Below are positions 32,152-40,905 of a DNA stretch of 64,000 nt, one piece after another. Source of the stretch: Flavisolibacter longurius (lineage in GTDB: Bacteria; Bacteroidota; Bacteroidia; Chitinophagales; Chitinophagaceae); assembly GCA_013327885.1 (NCBI GenBank), contig JABUMY010000002.1:372001-436000 (forward strand), read 5' to 3'. Position numbers and translations under genes: made by a program. Positions within the stretch are counted from its first letter, which is position 1; every line of letters begins with the position of its first letter. The notes under the pieces were generated by a model. The model did not search any database. It was not told where the DNA came from and worked only from the letters and a program-made list of their open reading frames with translations.

Positions 32152-34332
32152 TCACTCCTCACCGGGATGATAGGTTTTTGCCGCATGGCGCAACACGTCT
32201 TCTTTGTAGAAATACACGTCTTTTAATTCGCCCCGGCAAAATAATGCTGCCTGATCGGTGAAATGTTTGCTCTTTGGATCAAACGATTGCCCGCCGGTAG
32301 AAATGGATTTTGCTTTGAGCTTTGGGCCAAACGAAACCGCCGCCACAAAAGAATTGCCGGCCACGCCGTATTGTTTTCCGCGCTGCCAAACGGTTTCGTA
32401 CGAAGGCAGGGAGCCAAGGCCAGCAGGCCCGAAGCCAACAGGCAAAGAGGGCTTGTTGTTATCAAACGTTTCCCCGGTTCCAGGTCGTTGAAAGCGGTTG
32501 ATCTCTCCCCAGGGAACCTTCCAGGTGCCGAAGCCCTTTTGCAGTTCCTGCAGCAAGGTGGTAAGCGCACCTAACCTTTCAGCTGCCGATGCATTCTTTA
32601 TCAGCCTGCTTACCATCTTCACCTGGTCGCTTTCGTCATCTGCAGGCAGCTTTTCCTGTTGCTGCGAAAGCACCGACCATGCCCAGAAAACAGCCAGCGT
32701 AGTAGTGGCAGAATTAACTGCCGCTTTTTTGTCCCAGCGCTGCAAACTGTCTACCGCTTCTTTTAAAACGGGTGAGGGATTTGGAAGGTTTTGATAATCG
32801 CTGAACAGCGGTGGCAACAGTGTATCAAACGCCGCCAGGTACGAACTGTAGCCAATACGAATGAGTGTATCCAGCGTTATGCCTTTTGCTCTTGTCAGCA
32901 GTTGCAGCGCATGCAGCGAACGAAAGTTCTCACCTTCGGGTGCCATGTAGCGCGGAAATTTTTCTTTGGATATTGAATTGAATCCTGAAACGCTGAATGG
33001 TGATGAATTGCAGTTCTGCAAAAAGCCTTCTTTTGGATTGAGGCGATGCACAAGGCTGTCCACCTTGTAAAATCCCTGCCATTCGGTTTGCGAGGTGCTG
33101 CCATCGAGTGGCGCAAAGGGGTCAAGATGGGCTGCCCGCCGGGGTAAGTAGTTGCCATGCCAGTAGGCAATGTTTCCTTTGCTGTCGGCAAACATGGTGT
33201 TGGTAGAAGGATTGCCGTGCAATGCCAGTGTTTTTACAAACGATTCCAGGCCCGTTGCTTTCATGCGTTGCCAGGATTGCATCAGCCCGGCAAGTGACCG
33301 GTTGTTGGCCTTTAGCGAAAGCCATTTCTGATTACGGATACCCATGACCGGTCCATGATGTGTTGCGTACGTGGAAACCGTTCGTTCCTGCCTGCTATCT
33401 CCTTCTTTAAAAAATAATTTCAGTTGTTTTTGCTGCACAGGCTTCAGGGCACCATTGTATTCATAAAACAAGTTGTCGCCTTTTTGCACTTCTTTCTCTT
33501 CATACAAATCAGAAGCATCTACAGCCGAAGAAGTGTGCATCCAGCCGCAATGTTCATTGAATCCCTGGAACACAAAAAACTGTCCCCAGGTTACGGCGCC
33601 ATAGGCATTTAACCCTTCCTCACTTACCACGTGCATCTCGGTACGGAAGTAGAACGAAACATGCGGGTTGATATAAAGCAGCGTGGTGCCATCATCCGTT
33701 TTGGAAGGCGCTATGGCAAAGGCATTTGACCCGGTAGGTAAAGAGGCATCGAGGTTTGTTGGCGCAGGAGAAGAAGCGGTGAGTTCTTTTCCAAACAAGG
33801 CCTGAACATCGGCCGCCTGCAGGCCACCGGTTTGCGTGTCAACATAAGCGCCGTCGGTAAACAGCAGGGGAAACCAGGGTTCGAACCGGGTAAGCAGGCG
33901 TGGCTTTGTTTGGGGATGCTTGTGCAGGTAATAGTGAATGCCATCGGAAAATGCCTGCAACAGGTCTTTCAACCATTGCGGGCTTTGGTGGTAGTCTGCA
34001 ATAGCGGCAGCGGTATCATAAAGAAGCCGTGATTGCAGGTCCTGCAGCAGGTGATCCTTTCCTTCCACTTCCGAAAGGCGACCCAACCTTCCGATATAAG
34101 CCCGTTCTACTTTTTCAAAGTTCTCTTCGCACTGCGCATAGAGTAGCCCAAACACCGCATCCGCATCGGTTTTCCCGTAAATGTGCGGAATGCCCCAGTC
34201 GTCGCGAATGATGGTAACCCGCCCGGCCCGCTCCTCCCAGGCTTTCGCATTTGGATCAGGAGCCGAAAATGAGCAACCCATCGAAAAAAGGGCCAGCAGG
34301 AAAAGCAGTGGTTTTGTCAGTGGCAGCAGCAT
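32152..34332 (-). CDS. Penicillin-acylase-family N-terminal nucleophile hydrolase, lipoprotein-like
   Basis: 726 aa. N-terminal signal with a lipobox-like ALFSMGC (Cys20). The alpha chain (about 30-200) is followed by the autocleavage point Gly-Ser in LPTGSNAFAIAPSKT (Ser about 205), the nucleophile of this Ntn family, and a large beta chain (GQFFVFQGFNEHCGWMHTSS, HHGPVMG, ALHGNPSTNTMFADSKGNIA). Homologues cleave N-acyl bonds of penicillins, aculeacin or acyl-homoserine lactones. The substrate here is not predictable. It is divergent from the DUF418 genes. Confidence 0.9.
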   Translation of the reverse strand: MLLPLTKPLLFLLALFSMGCSFSAPDPNAKAWEERAGRVTIIRDDWGIPHIYGKTDADAVFGLLYAQCEENFEKVERAYIGRLGRLSEVEGKDHLLQDLQSRLLYDTAAAIADYHQSPQWLKDLLQAFSDGIHYYLHKHPQTKPRLLTRFEPWFPLLFTDGAYVDTQTGGLQAADVQALFGKELTASSPAPTNLDASLPTGSNAFAIAPSKTDDGTTLLYINPHVSFYFRTEMHVVSEEGLNAYGAVTWGQFFVFQGFNEHCGWMHTSSAVDASDLYEEKEVQKGDNLFYEYNGALKPVQQKQLKLFFKEGDSRQERTVSTYATHHGPVMGIRNQKWLSLKANNRSLAGLMQSWQRMKATGLESFVKTLALHGNPSTNTMFADSKGNIAYWHGNYLPRRAAHLDPFAPLDGSTSQTEWQGFYKVDSLVHRLNPKEGFLQNCNSSPFSVSGFNSISKEKFPRYMAPEGENFRSLHALQLLTRAKGITLDTLIRIGYSSYLAAFDTLLPPLFSDYQNLPNPSPVLKEAVDSLQRWDKKAAVNSATTTLAVFWAWSVLSQQQEKLPADDESDQVKMVSRLIKNASAAERLGALTTLLQELQKGFGTWKVPWGEINRFQRPGTGETFDNNKPSLPVGFGPAGLGSLPSYETVWQRGKQYGVAGNSFVAAVSFGPKLKAKSISTGGQSFDPKSKHFTDQAALFCRGELKDVYFYKEDVLRHAAKTYHPGEE

Positions 34333-34426
34333 GCATTTACAAATTACTGAAAATCTATATCCTATGAATTATATTCCATATATTAACTGTGTATTTCCCT
34401 TCCTTTTCATTCAAATACCAAAACCA

Positions 34427-35839
34427 ATGAACGAAAACACACCACTCACACAGTCGGCTTCACCCGCTTCGCTGTCACCGCGTATTGCTTCCCTTGATGT
34501 GCTCCGCGGAATGGCCATCCTCGGTGCTTTGTTTGCCGCCATCTGGGTGTTTGGCGGCTTTTCGGAGCAACAACAATATACGGCTTTGATGAAGCAAAAA
34601 GGCGCAGACCGGCCGGTGTACACCGTTATGCAGTTTTTATTCGATGGCAAAATGCTGGCTCTCATCTCGCTGGTGTTTGGCGCTTCCATGGTTTTGTTCC
34701 TGTCAAAAGAAACGGAACTGGGCAAGCAACCGGCCGGTGATGTTTTTATCAAGCGGCAGCTTTGGCTGATCCTTTTTGGTATTGTCAACGCCGTGTTGTT
34801 TTTATACCCAATTGATTTTTTGTTTCACCTGGGTGTGGTTGGTTTACTCCTGTTTCCACTCGTACGGATCTCTAAAAAAGCCCTCCTGGTGGCGGCACTG
34901 GCCACAACATTTATTTATTGCGGCAAGTTGTTTTGGGATTACAGCGATGATAAAAAAACCTACCAGAAATATGTAGCAGTTACCAGGCTCGAAAAAAAGT
35001 TTGAGCAGGATTCGCTTGCCAAAGCAAAAGCAGGTCTTGCAGCAAAAAAGGACACGCTAACCAAAACACAAAAAGGGGAAAAAGAAGCCTGGACCGGATT
35101 GCTGGCCGGTAAAAAAATTGACACCAAAAAAGACGATGGTGCCATCAAGGCCATGCGCAACGAAAGCTATGGAAAGGTGTGGAACCACCTCTTGCCGCAA
35201 ACCCAGGGAAGAGAAGCATCATGGACCTACCAGAAAGGCATTTGGGATGTAAGTGCCATGCTGTTTTTAGGGATGCTGCTTTACAGGATCGGCTTTTTTA
35301 ATCACCGGTTTCGTACGCAACGCTATGCGGTGCTTGCAGTGGTAGCGCTGGCCGGTGCGGTGTTGCTAGGCTGGTTCCGCTTTCACTTCCTGGCGCAGAC
35401 GCTAACCGATTATGAAAAATACGTGAAGGGCCAACTGCTGCCGGCCAACTTTTTTTACCCGATAGAAAGAGCGGCTACGGCGCTGGGTTATGCTAGCCTG
35501 GTGATGTTCCTGCTATCGTACCGGGTGTTTGGCAAGCTGCTGTACGTTTTTGAAGCCGTGGGCAAACTGGCACTTACTAACTACCTGGCACAAACGCTTT
35601 TTTGCACCTGGCTTTTTTACGGGTATGGCCTAGGTCACTACGCAAGGTTTGGCCAGTACAACCTTTATTTTATTGCGGCTGAAATAGTATTGGTGCAATG
35701 CGTGTTCAGCGTGATCTGGTTGCGCTATTACAATTACGGTCCGGCCGAGTGGTTGTTGCGCCGGCTGAGCGCTGGCAAATGGCTGCCGGCAAGCTTGCGC
35801 AAGCCGCAAACAGAACCCATCATTCCTGCATTGCCCTAA
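34427..35839 (+). CDS. DUF418-family membrane protein, paralogue 1
   Basis: 470 aa from MNENTPLTQSA; upstream ATG codons on this frame lie inside the acylase promoter region. DUF418/COG2311 signature: LDVLRGMAILGALFAAIW, MLALISLVFGASMVLF, ending with ALTNYLAQTLFCTWLFYGYG and FSVIWLRYYNYGPAEWLLRR. About ten transmembrane helices. A hydrophilic Lys-rich insertion (about residues 185-270, KKFEQDSLAKAKAGLAAKKD) sits between helices. Function of the family unknown. Confidence 0.88.
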   Translation: MNENTPLTQSASPASLSPRIASLDVLRGMAILGALFAAIWVFGGFSEQQQYTALMKQKGADRPVYTVMQFLFDGKMLALISLVFGASMVLFLSKETELGKQPAGDVFIKRQLWLILFGIVNAVLFLYPIDFLFHLGVVGLLLFPLVRISKKALLVAALATTFIYCGKLFWDYSDDKKTYQKYVAVTRLEKKFEQDSLAKAKAGLAAKKDTLTKTQKGEKEAWTGLLAGKKIDTKKDDGAIKAMRNESYGKVWNHLLPQTQGREASWTYQKGIWDVSAMLFLGMLLYRIGFFNHRFRTQRYAVLAVVALAGAVLLGWFRFHFLAQTLTDYEKYVKGQLLPANFFYPIERAATALGYASLVMFLLSYRVFGKLLYVFEAVGKLALTNYLAQTLFCTWLFYGYGLGHYARFGQYNLYFIAAEIVLVQCVFSVIWLRYYNYGPAEWLLRRLSAGKWLPASLRKPQTEPIIPALP

Positions 35840-35857
35840 TCAATAAAAACAAAAAGC

Positions 35858-37231
35858 ATGGAAGCAAACATAACAGCAACGCCGGTTGTAATAGCAGCGG
35901 AAAATGGTGTTGCCGAACCACCGGTGCAAAAAGAAGCCGCGAAGCCTGTGGCGGCCAAAGACCGCATTCAAACCATCGACATGATCCGGGGAATTGCCCT
36001 TTGCGGCATCCTCTTGATGAACATACCCGGGTTTGGCCTGCACTGGAGCCAGTATTTTGCCATTCTACAGGGACCGCACAACGTAGACTACCATACATTC
36101 ACTACCATCGAAATCTTTTTTTCGGGAACGATGCGGGGTCTTTTCTCTATGTTGTTTGGCGCCGGCATGGTGTTGTTCACACAAAATAAAACTGACATCA
36201 TTGGAGGACCTACGGTTGCCGAACTGTATTACCGGCGCCTGCTTTTGCTGGTGGGTTTCGGGCTGTTTAACGCTTACATTTTGTTGTGGCCCGGCGATAT
36301 TCTTTTCTTTTACGGCCTGGGTGGGATGATCCTGTACCCGTTTCGCAAACTGGCGGCCAAATGGCTGCTGGTGCTGGGCCTTGTTTGCATTGGCATTGGC
36401 GTGCTCAAATACCAGTTGCAGTTTAACGACATGAAGGGAAACCGAACCACTTACCTGGAAGCGGTAAAGGCCGAAAAAGAAGGGAAGAAGCTGACGCCGG
36501 AACAGGAAAGCGGGAAAGCGGCCTGGCTGGAACGCCAAAACTGGAAACCCGATGCCGACAGGGCAAAGGAAGAAGTGCAAAAACGCCAGGGTGATTATGG
36601 TACGGTATGGACGCTTTTGCTGGGCAACAATGCCGGCAGCGAAACCTGGGGCACGTATCACGGTATATGGGATATCCTTTGCATGATGTTTATCGGCATG
36701 GGTCTTTTTGCGTTAGGGTTTTTTACCAATAAGTGGACAACGTCCTCCTACGTGATGGGGCTGTTGATCGGTTATGGCGTGGGCATTCCTGTGGGCTGGC
36801 TGCTGGTGAACAAAGGAATCATTGCCTCGCTGGATATTACCACCTACGTGGACAGCTACCGGATGACGCCGGAGGTCTTGTACGATATAAAGCGGGTAAC
36901 CCTGTCCGTTGGTCATGCCTGCCTGGCGATGCTTGTTTTTCGCAGCCAGCTTTTTTCCTGGCTGATGAAAGGATTGGCTAACATCGGTCAAATGGCGTTT
37001 ACAAACTACCTGGTGCAAAGCATCATCTGCACACTCATTTTTCATGGCTATGGACTGGGTTATTACAACCAGCTCCGGTTTCACCAACTGTATTATATCG
37101 TGGCCGGCGTGTGGGTCTTCCAGATCATTTTCTCGGCTATCTGGCTGCGCTACTTCCGCTTTGGTCCCTTTGAATGGGCCTGGCGTTCGCTTACCTACGG
37201 CAAAAGCCAACCCATGCGGCTGGTGAATTGA
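35858..37231 (+). CDS. DUF418-family membrane protein, paralogue 2
   Basis: 457 aa. Same architecture as the gene 18 bp upstream: TIDMIRGIALCGILLMNIPG, FSMLFGAGMVLFTQNK, and TNYLVQSIICTLIFHGYGLG followed by IFSAIWLRYFRFGPFEWAWR. A charged insertion (about 205-265, EAVKAEKEGKKLTPEQESGK) lies in the equivalent place. The two share length and order but have diverged strongly, so the duplication is old. They are co-transcribed. An N-terminal Ala-rich leader of about 40 residues is extra. Confidence 0.88.
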   Translation: MEANITATPVVIAAENGVAEPPVQKEAAKPVAAKDRIQTIDMIRGIALCGILLMNIPGFGLHWSQYFAILQGPHNVDYHTFTTIEIFFSGTMRGLFSMLFGAGMVLFTQNKTDIIGGPTVAELYYRRLLLLVGFGLFNAYILLWPGDILFFYGLGGMILYPFRKLAAKWLLVLGLVCIGIGVLKYQLQFNDMKGNRTTYLEAVKAEKEGKKLTPEQESGKAAWLERQNWKPDADRAKEEVQKRQGDYGTVWTLLLGNNAGSETWGTYHGIWDILCMMFIGMGLFALGFFTNKWTTSSYVMGLLIGYGVGIPVGWLLVNKGIIASLDITTYVDSYRMTPEVLYDIKRVTLSVGHACLAMLVFRSQLFSWLMKGLANIGQMAFTNYLVQSIICTLIFHGYGLGYYNQLRFHQLYYIVAGVWVFQIIFSAIWLRYFRFGPFEWAWRSLTYGKSQPMRLVN

Positions 37232-37265
37232 TAGTGGGAGAATGAGAGATTGGGATATTGTTTTG
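37229..37265. repeat. Word-like repeat, GATAGTGGGAGAATGAGAGA family (copy G3)
   Basis: Begins at the TGA stop of the second DUF418 gene and continues as GATAGTGGGAGAATGAGAGA then TTGGGATATTG. Confidence 0.6.
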
Positions 37266-37311
37266 TCTTACGGATCACTTCGAAACAGTACTTGCTTCAA
37301 TCTCTTGCCAA

Positions 37312-37345
37312 ACAAAAAAGCTGTCGATACCGACAGCTTTTTTGT
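37312..37345. terminator. Bidirectional terminator between DUF418 and polA
   Basis: ACAAAAAAGCTGTCG / CGACAGCTTTTTTGT, 15-bp perfect stem with a 4-nt loop, U-runs both sides. Confidence 0.93.
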
Positions 37346-37420
37346 TATTCTCATTATGAAAAATAATTTCATAAACGAGTGTTGTCATCAGTAATGAACG
37401 GTAAATAGAAACGACCCAAA

Positions 37421-37448
37421 CTCACCACTGACCATTCACCACTCACCC
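37421..37448. repeat. Word-like repeat, GTGGTGAATGG family (copy A3, inverted)
   Basis: CTCACCACTGACCATTCACC then ACTCACCC, the reverse complement of the A1/A2/A4 core, ends exactly at the polA stop codon (37448). Confidence 0.8.
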
Positions 37449-40261
37449 TAGTGCGCTTCCAGCCAGTTTTCACCCGTACCTACTTCGGCCAGAATAGGAA
37501 TGCCATTGGGCAGCGTCATGGCGCTTTGCATGCAGTCGAGTATCACAGGCTTTACTGCTTCAACTTCGTCTCTTGTTACATCAAAAACCAATTCGTCATG
37601 CACCTGCAGGATCATTTTTGATTTGAAGTTGTGCTCCTTAAACGCCTTGTGAATTTTCACCATCGCCAGCTTGATCATATCGGCGGCCGTTCCTTGTATC
37701 GGTGAGTTAATGGCGTTGCGTTCGGCATAACCCCGCACGGTAAAGTTGGAAGAATTAATATCCCTTAACCAGCGCTTGCGACCCAAAACCGTTTGTACAT
37801 AACCGTGCTCCCGGGCATAATTGATCATCTCGTCCATATACCGGGTAATGCCTGCAAACTGGAGTTTGTAATTGTCGATGATCTCCTTGGCTTCGCTGCG
37901 GCTGATGCTTAAATTCTCAGCCAGGCCAAAAGAGCTTTGCCCGTAAATGATACCAAAGTTGACACTCTTGGCTTTGCGGCGCATGTCTTTGGTCACGGCG
38001 TCTTCGGCCACGTTGTAAACAAGAGCTGCTGTTGCCGTGTGAATGTCTTTGTTCTGGATAAAGGCCTCGCACATCGCAGGGTCGCTGCTTAGGGCGGCTA
38101 CTATCCGCAATTCGATCTGCGAATAATCGGCGCTGAGCAGCACATGGTCCTTGTCCCGCGGAATAAAAGCTTTGCGAATTTCCCGTCCTCTTTCGGTACG
38201 GATGGGAATGTTCTGCAGGTTGGGATTGTTGCTCGAAAGGCGCCCCGTTACCGCAATGGCCTGTGCATAGTTGGTATGCACACGTCCTGTTTTTGGGTTG
38301 ATCAGCAAGGGCAACGAATCAACATAGGTTGACTTCAGTTTTGTGTATTCGCGGTAGGCCAAAATATCATCCACGATTTTGTGTTCCGATGCCAGCTTGC
38401 GCAGCACATCCTCACCGGTGGCATACTGTCCTGTTTTTGTTTTTTTGGCTTTGGGATCGAGGTTTAGTTTTTCAAACAGCACCTCACCCAATTGCTTCGG
38501 CGAACCAAGGTTGAAACGAACACCGGCGGTTTCGTACACTTTTTCTTCGTGCACACGGGCTTCGGTTTCCAGCACGGTGGAGTACTCATTCAGGAAGGCC
38601 GTATCGATGCGTACGCCTTCAAACTCCATGTCGGTAAGTACCGGCACCAGCGGGTTTTCTACATCGCAAAAAACATCTTCCACTGCATGCTTCTTCAACT
38701 GTGGTTCAAACACGGCTTTGAACTGCAGGGTGATGTCGGCGTCTTCCACCGCGTATTCTTTTATCTTCTCCAGCTCCACATCCCGCATGTTGCCCTGGCC
38801 TTTTCCTTTTTTACCAATCAGGTCTTCAATGTGTACCGGTTCGTAGCCCAGGTATTTTTCACTTAGCCAATCCATGTTGCTTTTGCCATCGGGCTCAATC
38901 AGGTAGTGCGCCAGCATGGTGTCAAACAGTTTGCCCCTGATCTCTACACCATACCATTTCAGCATCAGCAGGTCGTACTTGATGTTATGACCCACCCACA
39001 TCTTTTTTTCATCGGCAAAAAGATGGCTGAAACGGCCCAGCACTTCTTTTGCTTCTGCCATGTTATCCGGCGACAGCGGCACGTACCAGCCATGGTGCGG
39101 ACGCACGGCAAAGCTCATTCCCACCAGGCTTGCATTGTTAGCATCAAGACCCGTGGTTTCGGTATCAAAAGATATTTCGGTGGTCTTTTCCAGGGCTTCC
39201 AAAAGCGCGGCAAACTCGCCTTCGCTTTCCACCAGCTCGTACTCGTGGTCAACATTGCTGATGTTCTTGCCGGCTTCAACAACCATTTCTTCTTCTGCTG
39301 TTTCGGCTACTGCAGATGAAGCGCTGCCAAACAGGTCAGTCTGCACACCTACCGATGATTTGCGTTGCGAAACAATGTCGCCGCCAAACTCATCCCCCAG
39401 TAAGCGCTTGCCCAGGGTTTTAAATTCCAACTCGGTAAAGATGTCCCGCAGGCCATCCTTGTTCCATTCTTTCAGGCGAAAATCTTCTTCGTGAAATTCC
39501 ACCGGCACATTGGTAATGATGGTCGCCAGCTTTTTACTCATGATGGCCGATTCCCTTCCTGCACGGATCTTTTCGCCAAGGGCACCTTTGATGCTATCGG
39601 CAGCCGCAAGAATATTTTCGACTGAGCCGTATTCGGTAATGAGTTTGCAGGCGGTTTTTTGTCCCACACCGGCAATACCCGGTATGTTATCCACGGCATC
39701 ACCCATCAGTCCCAAAATATCAATTACCTGGTCAACGCTTTGGATGCACCATTTGTCGCATACTTCCTTCGGACCCATGATCTCCACATCGCCGCCCTGG
39801 TAACCGGGCTTGTAAATTTTTACCTTGTCGCTAACCAGTTGGCCGTAGTCTTTGTCCGGTGTCACCATGTACACGTCGTAACCCAGCTTTTCGGCTTGTT
39901 TGCTCAAAGTACCTATCACGTCATCAGCTTCAAAGCCATCGTACTCCATCATGGGAATGTTAAAGCCGGCGATGATGCGTTTGATATCGGGCATGGCCGC
40001 CATCAGGTCTTCCGGTGCTTCCTGGCGGTTGGCCTTGTAGTCGGCAAAATCATTCACCCGGTCCGAGGGGCGTCCGCCTTCAAAGCAAACGGCCATGTGC
40101 GTGGGCTTTTGATTATTGATCAATTCAAGTAGTGTATTGGTAAACCCAAACTGCGCATTGGTGTTTTTTCCTTTGGAAGTAATGCGGGGATTGCGGATCA
40201 GCGCATAATAAGCCCGGAAGATAAGGGCCATGGCATCGAGTAAAAACAGGCGTTTGTCCAT
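37448..40261 (-). CDS. polA: DNA polymerase I
   Basis: 937 aa from MDKRLFLLDAM; an ATG 48 bp upstream is in frame but gives a non-family leader. 5'-nuclease domain (about 1-290; AVCFEGGRPSDRVNDFADYK, YDGFEADDVIGTLS), 3'-5' exonuclease domain (about 350-540) with intact DEDD residues SFDTETTGLD, GHNIKYDLL and YAVEDADIT, and polymerase domain with motif A DYSQIELRI, motif B RRKAKSVNFGIIYGQS and motif C QVHDELVF. So both nuclease and proofreading activities are expected. It lies in a run of repair genes with uvrB and recA but is its own unit. Confidence 0.97.
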   Translation of the reverse strand: MDKRLFLLDAMALIFRAYYALIRNPRITSKGKNTNAQFGFTNTLLELINNQKPTHMAVCFEGGRPSDRVNDFADYKANRQEAPEDLMAAMPDIKRIIAGFNIPMMEYDGFEADDVIGTLSKQAEKLGYDVYMVTPDKDYGQLVSDKVKIYKPGYQGGDVEIMGPKEVCDKWCIQSVDQVIDILGLMGDAVDNIPGIAGVGQKTACKLITEYGSVENILAAADSIKGALGEKIRAGRESAIMSKKLATIITNVPVEFHEEDFRLKEWNKDGLRDIFTELEFKTLGKRLLGDEFGGDIVSQRKSSVGVQTDLFGSASSAVAETAEEEMVVEAGKNISNVDHEYELVESEGEFAALLEALEKTTEISFDTETTGLDANNASLVGMSFAVRPHHGWYVPLSPDNMAEAKEVLGRFSHLFADEKKMWVGHNIKYDLLMLKWYGVEIRGKLFDTMLAHYLIEPDGKSNMDWLSEKYLGYEPVHIEDLIGKKGKGQGNMRDVELEKIKEYAVEDADITLQFKAVFEPQLKKHAVEDVFCDVENPLVPVLTDMEFEGVRIDTAFLNEYSTVLETEARVHEEKVYETAGVRFNLGSPKQLGEVLFEKLNLDPKAKKTKTGQYATGEDVLRKLASEHKIVDDILAYREYTKLKSTYVDSLPLLINPKTGRVHTNYAQAIAVTGRLSSNNPNLQNIPIRTERGREIRKAFIPRDKDHVLLSADYSQIELRIVAALSSDPAMCEAFIQNKDIHTATAALVYNVAEDAVTKDMRRKAKSVNFGIIYGQSSFGLAENLSISRSEAKEIIDNYKLQFAGITRYMDEMINYAREHGYVQTVLGRKRWLRDINSSNFTVRGYAERNAINSPIQGTAADMIKLAMVKIHKAFKEHNFKSKMILQVHDELVFDVTRDEVEAVKPVILDCMQSAMTLPNGIPILAEVGTGENWLEAH

Positions 40262-40352
40262 AGCAGCGAAGGTAGGCTTTCGGCTATTTTCTTTTTGCGG
40301 GTAAGACAAAATCCTGGCGGGTAAAAACGCTGCTGTGCGGAGCTATGTCAGA

Positions 40353-40390
40353 AAGAAAAAAAGCAGGCCTTTTGCAAGGTCTGCTTTGCG
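40353..40390 (-). terminator. Terminator of the 62-aa gene
   Basis: AAAGCAGGCCTT / AAGGTCTGCTTT (40360-40371 and 40376-40387, one G-U pair) with loop TTGC; on the minus strand followed by a U-rich run (A-rich 40353-40361). Confidence 0.75.
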
Positions 40391-40415
40391 ATAATTTACC
40401 CGTTCGTTATGCGGG

Positions 40416-40604
40416 TTACTTCAAAACGGTGTTGTTCTCTGGTGTAGCAACGGCGGCGTTCTCGCTAAGTGCAGCAGGCGAAAGATTCTCTTTGGTGTTT
40501 AAAAAAGAAGCTTCTTTTTCTTTCGGAGAAAGATTCAGGTAGACTGCCGTAAACAGCAGCGAAAACGAAAAGACATAAAGGAGCCGGGTGGCAATTTTCT
40601 TCAT
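40416..40604 (-). CDS. Small secreted or membrane-anchored protein
   Basis: 62 aa. MKKIATRLLYVFSFSLLFTA is a signal peptide or single anchor, followed by an Ala/Glu/Asn-rich mature part (PKEKEASFLNTKENLSPAAL). Not recognised. Support for being real: clear signal, own terminator 28 bp after the stop, and codon use like neighbours. A weak -33/-7 like pair lies upstream (TTG 20 bp before TTACTTTC). Confidence 0.55.
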   Translation of the reverse strand: MKKIATRLLYVFSFSLLFTAVYLNLSPKEKEASFLNTKENLSPAALSENAAVATPENNTVLK

Positions 40605-40898
40605 ACAATACGGATTAATGAAGAACGAAAGTAATAAGTCCCGGGCAGATGCACAAGCGCAAGAATACGGTAGCTTGGAGCGTAGATATACGAAGGAGAG
40701 TTAATGGGTTAATAAGTTGAAAAGTTGATAGGTTGACATTTTAAAAAAATCAACATGCACTTGTGCGGCAAAAGAACAACCCACAGTGGCATTTACGTAA
40801 AATGGCCTGTAGCAATACAGGCCATTGTGATAAATTAAAACTTAGTAATAGAAGAGAGGCGGCTTCGGTTTCAGGTCTCACGTTTGCCGTTTCTCGTC
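40605..40898. other. Intergenic region between uvrB and the small secreted protein gene
   Basis: No gene seen. It holds the likely uvrB terminator (40799-40827) and one GTCTCACGTTTGCC repeat copy adjoining the uvrB stop codon. Confidence 0.6.
40799..40827 (-). terminator. Probable uvrB terminator
   Basis: AATGGCCTGT / ACAGGCCATT (40801-40810 and 40817-40826), 10-bp perfect stem, 6-nt loop; weak U tract (TTTTAC) on the minus strand. It lies 72 bp after the uvrB stop. Confidence 0.6.
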
Positions 40899-40905
40899 TC
40901 ATGTC
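40874..40905. repeat. Word-like repeat, GTCTCACGTTTGCCGTTTCT family (copy B4)
   Basis: GGTCTCACGTTTGCCGTTTC followed by TCGTCTCATGTC. It crosses the uvrB stop codon at 40899, so the last residues (MKT) of UvrB are read from repeat sequence. Confidence 0.7.
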
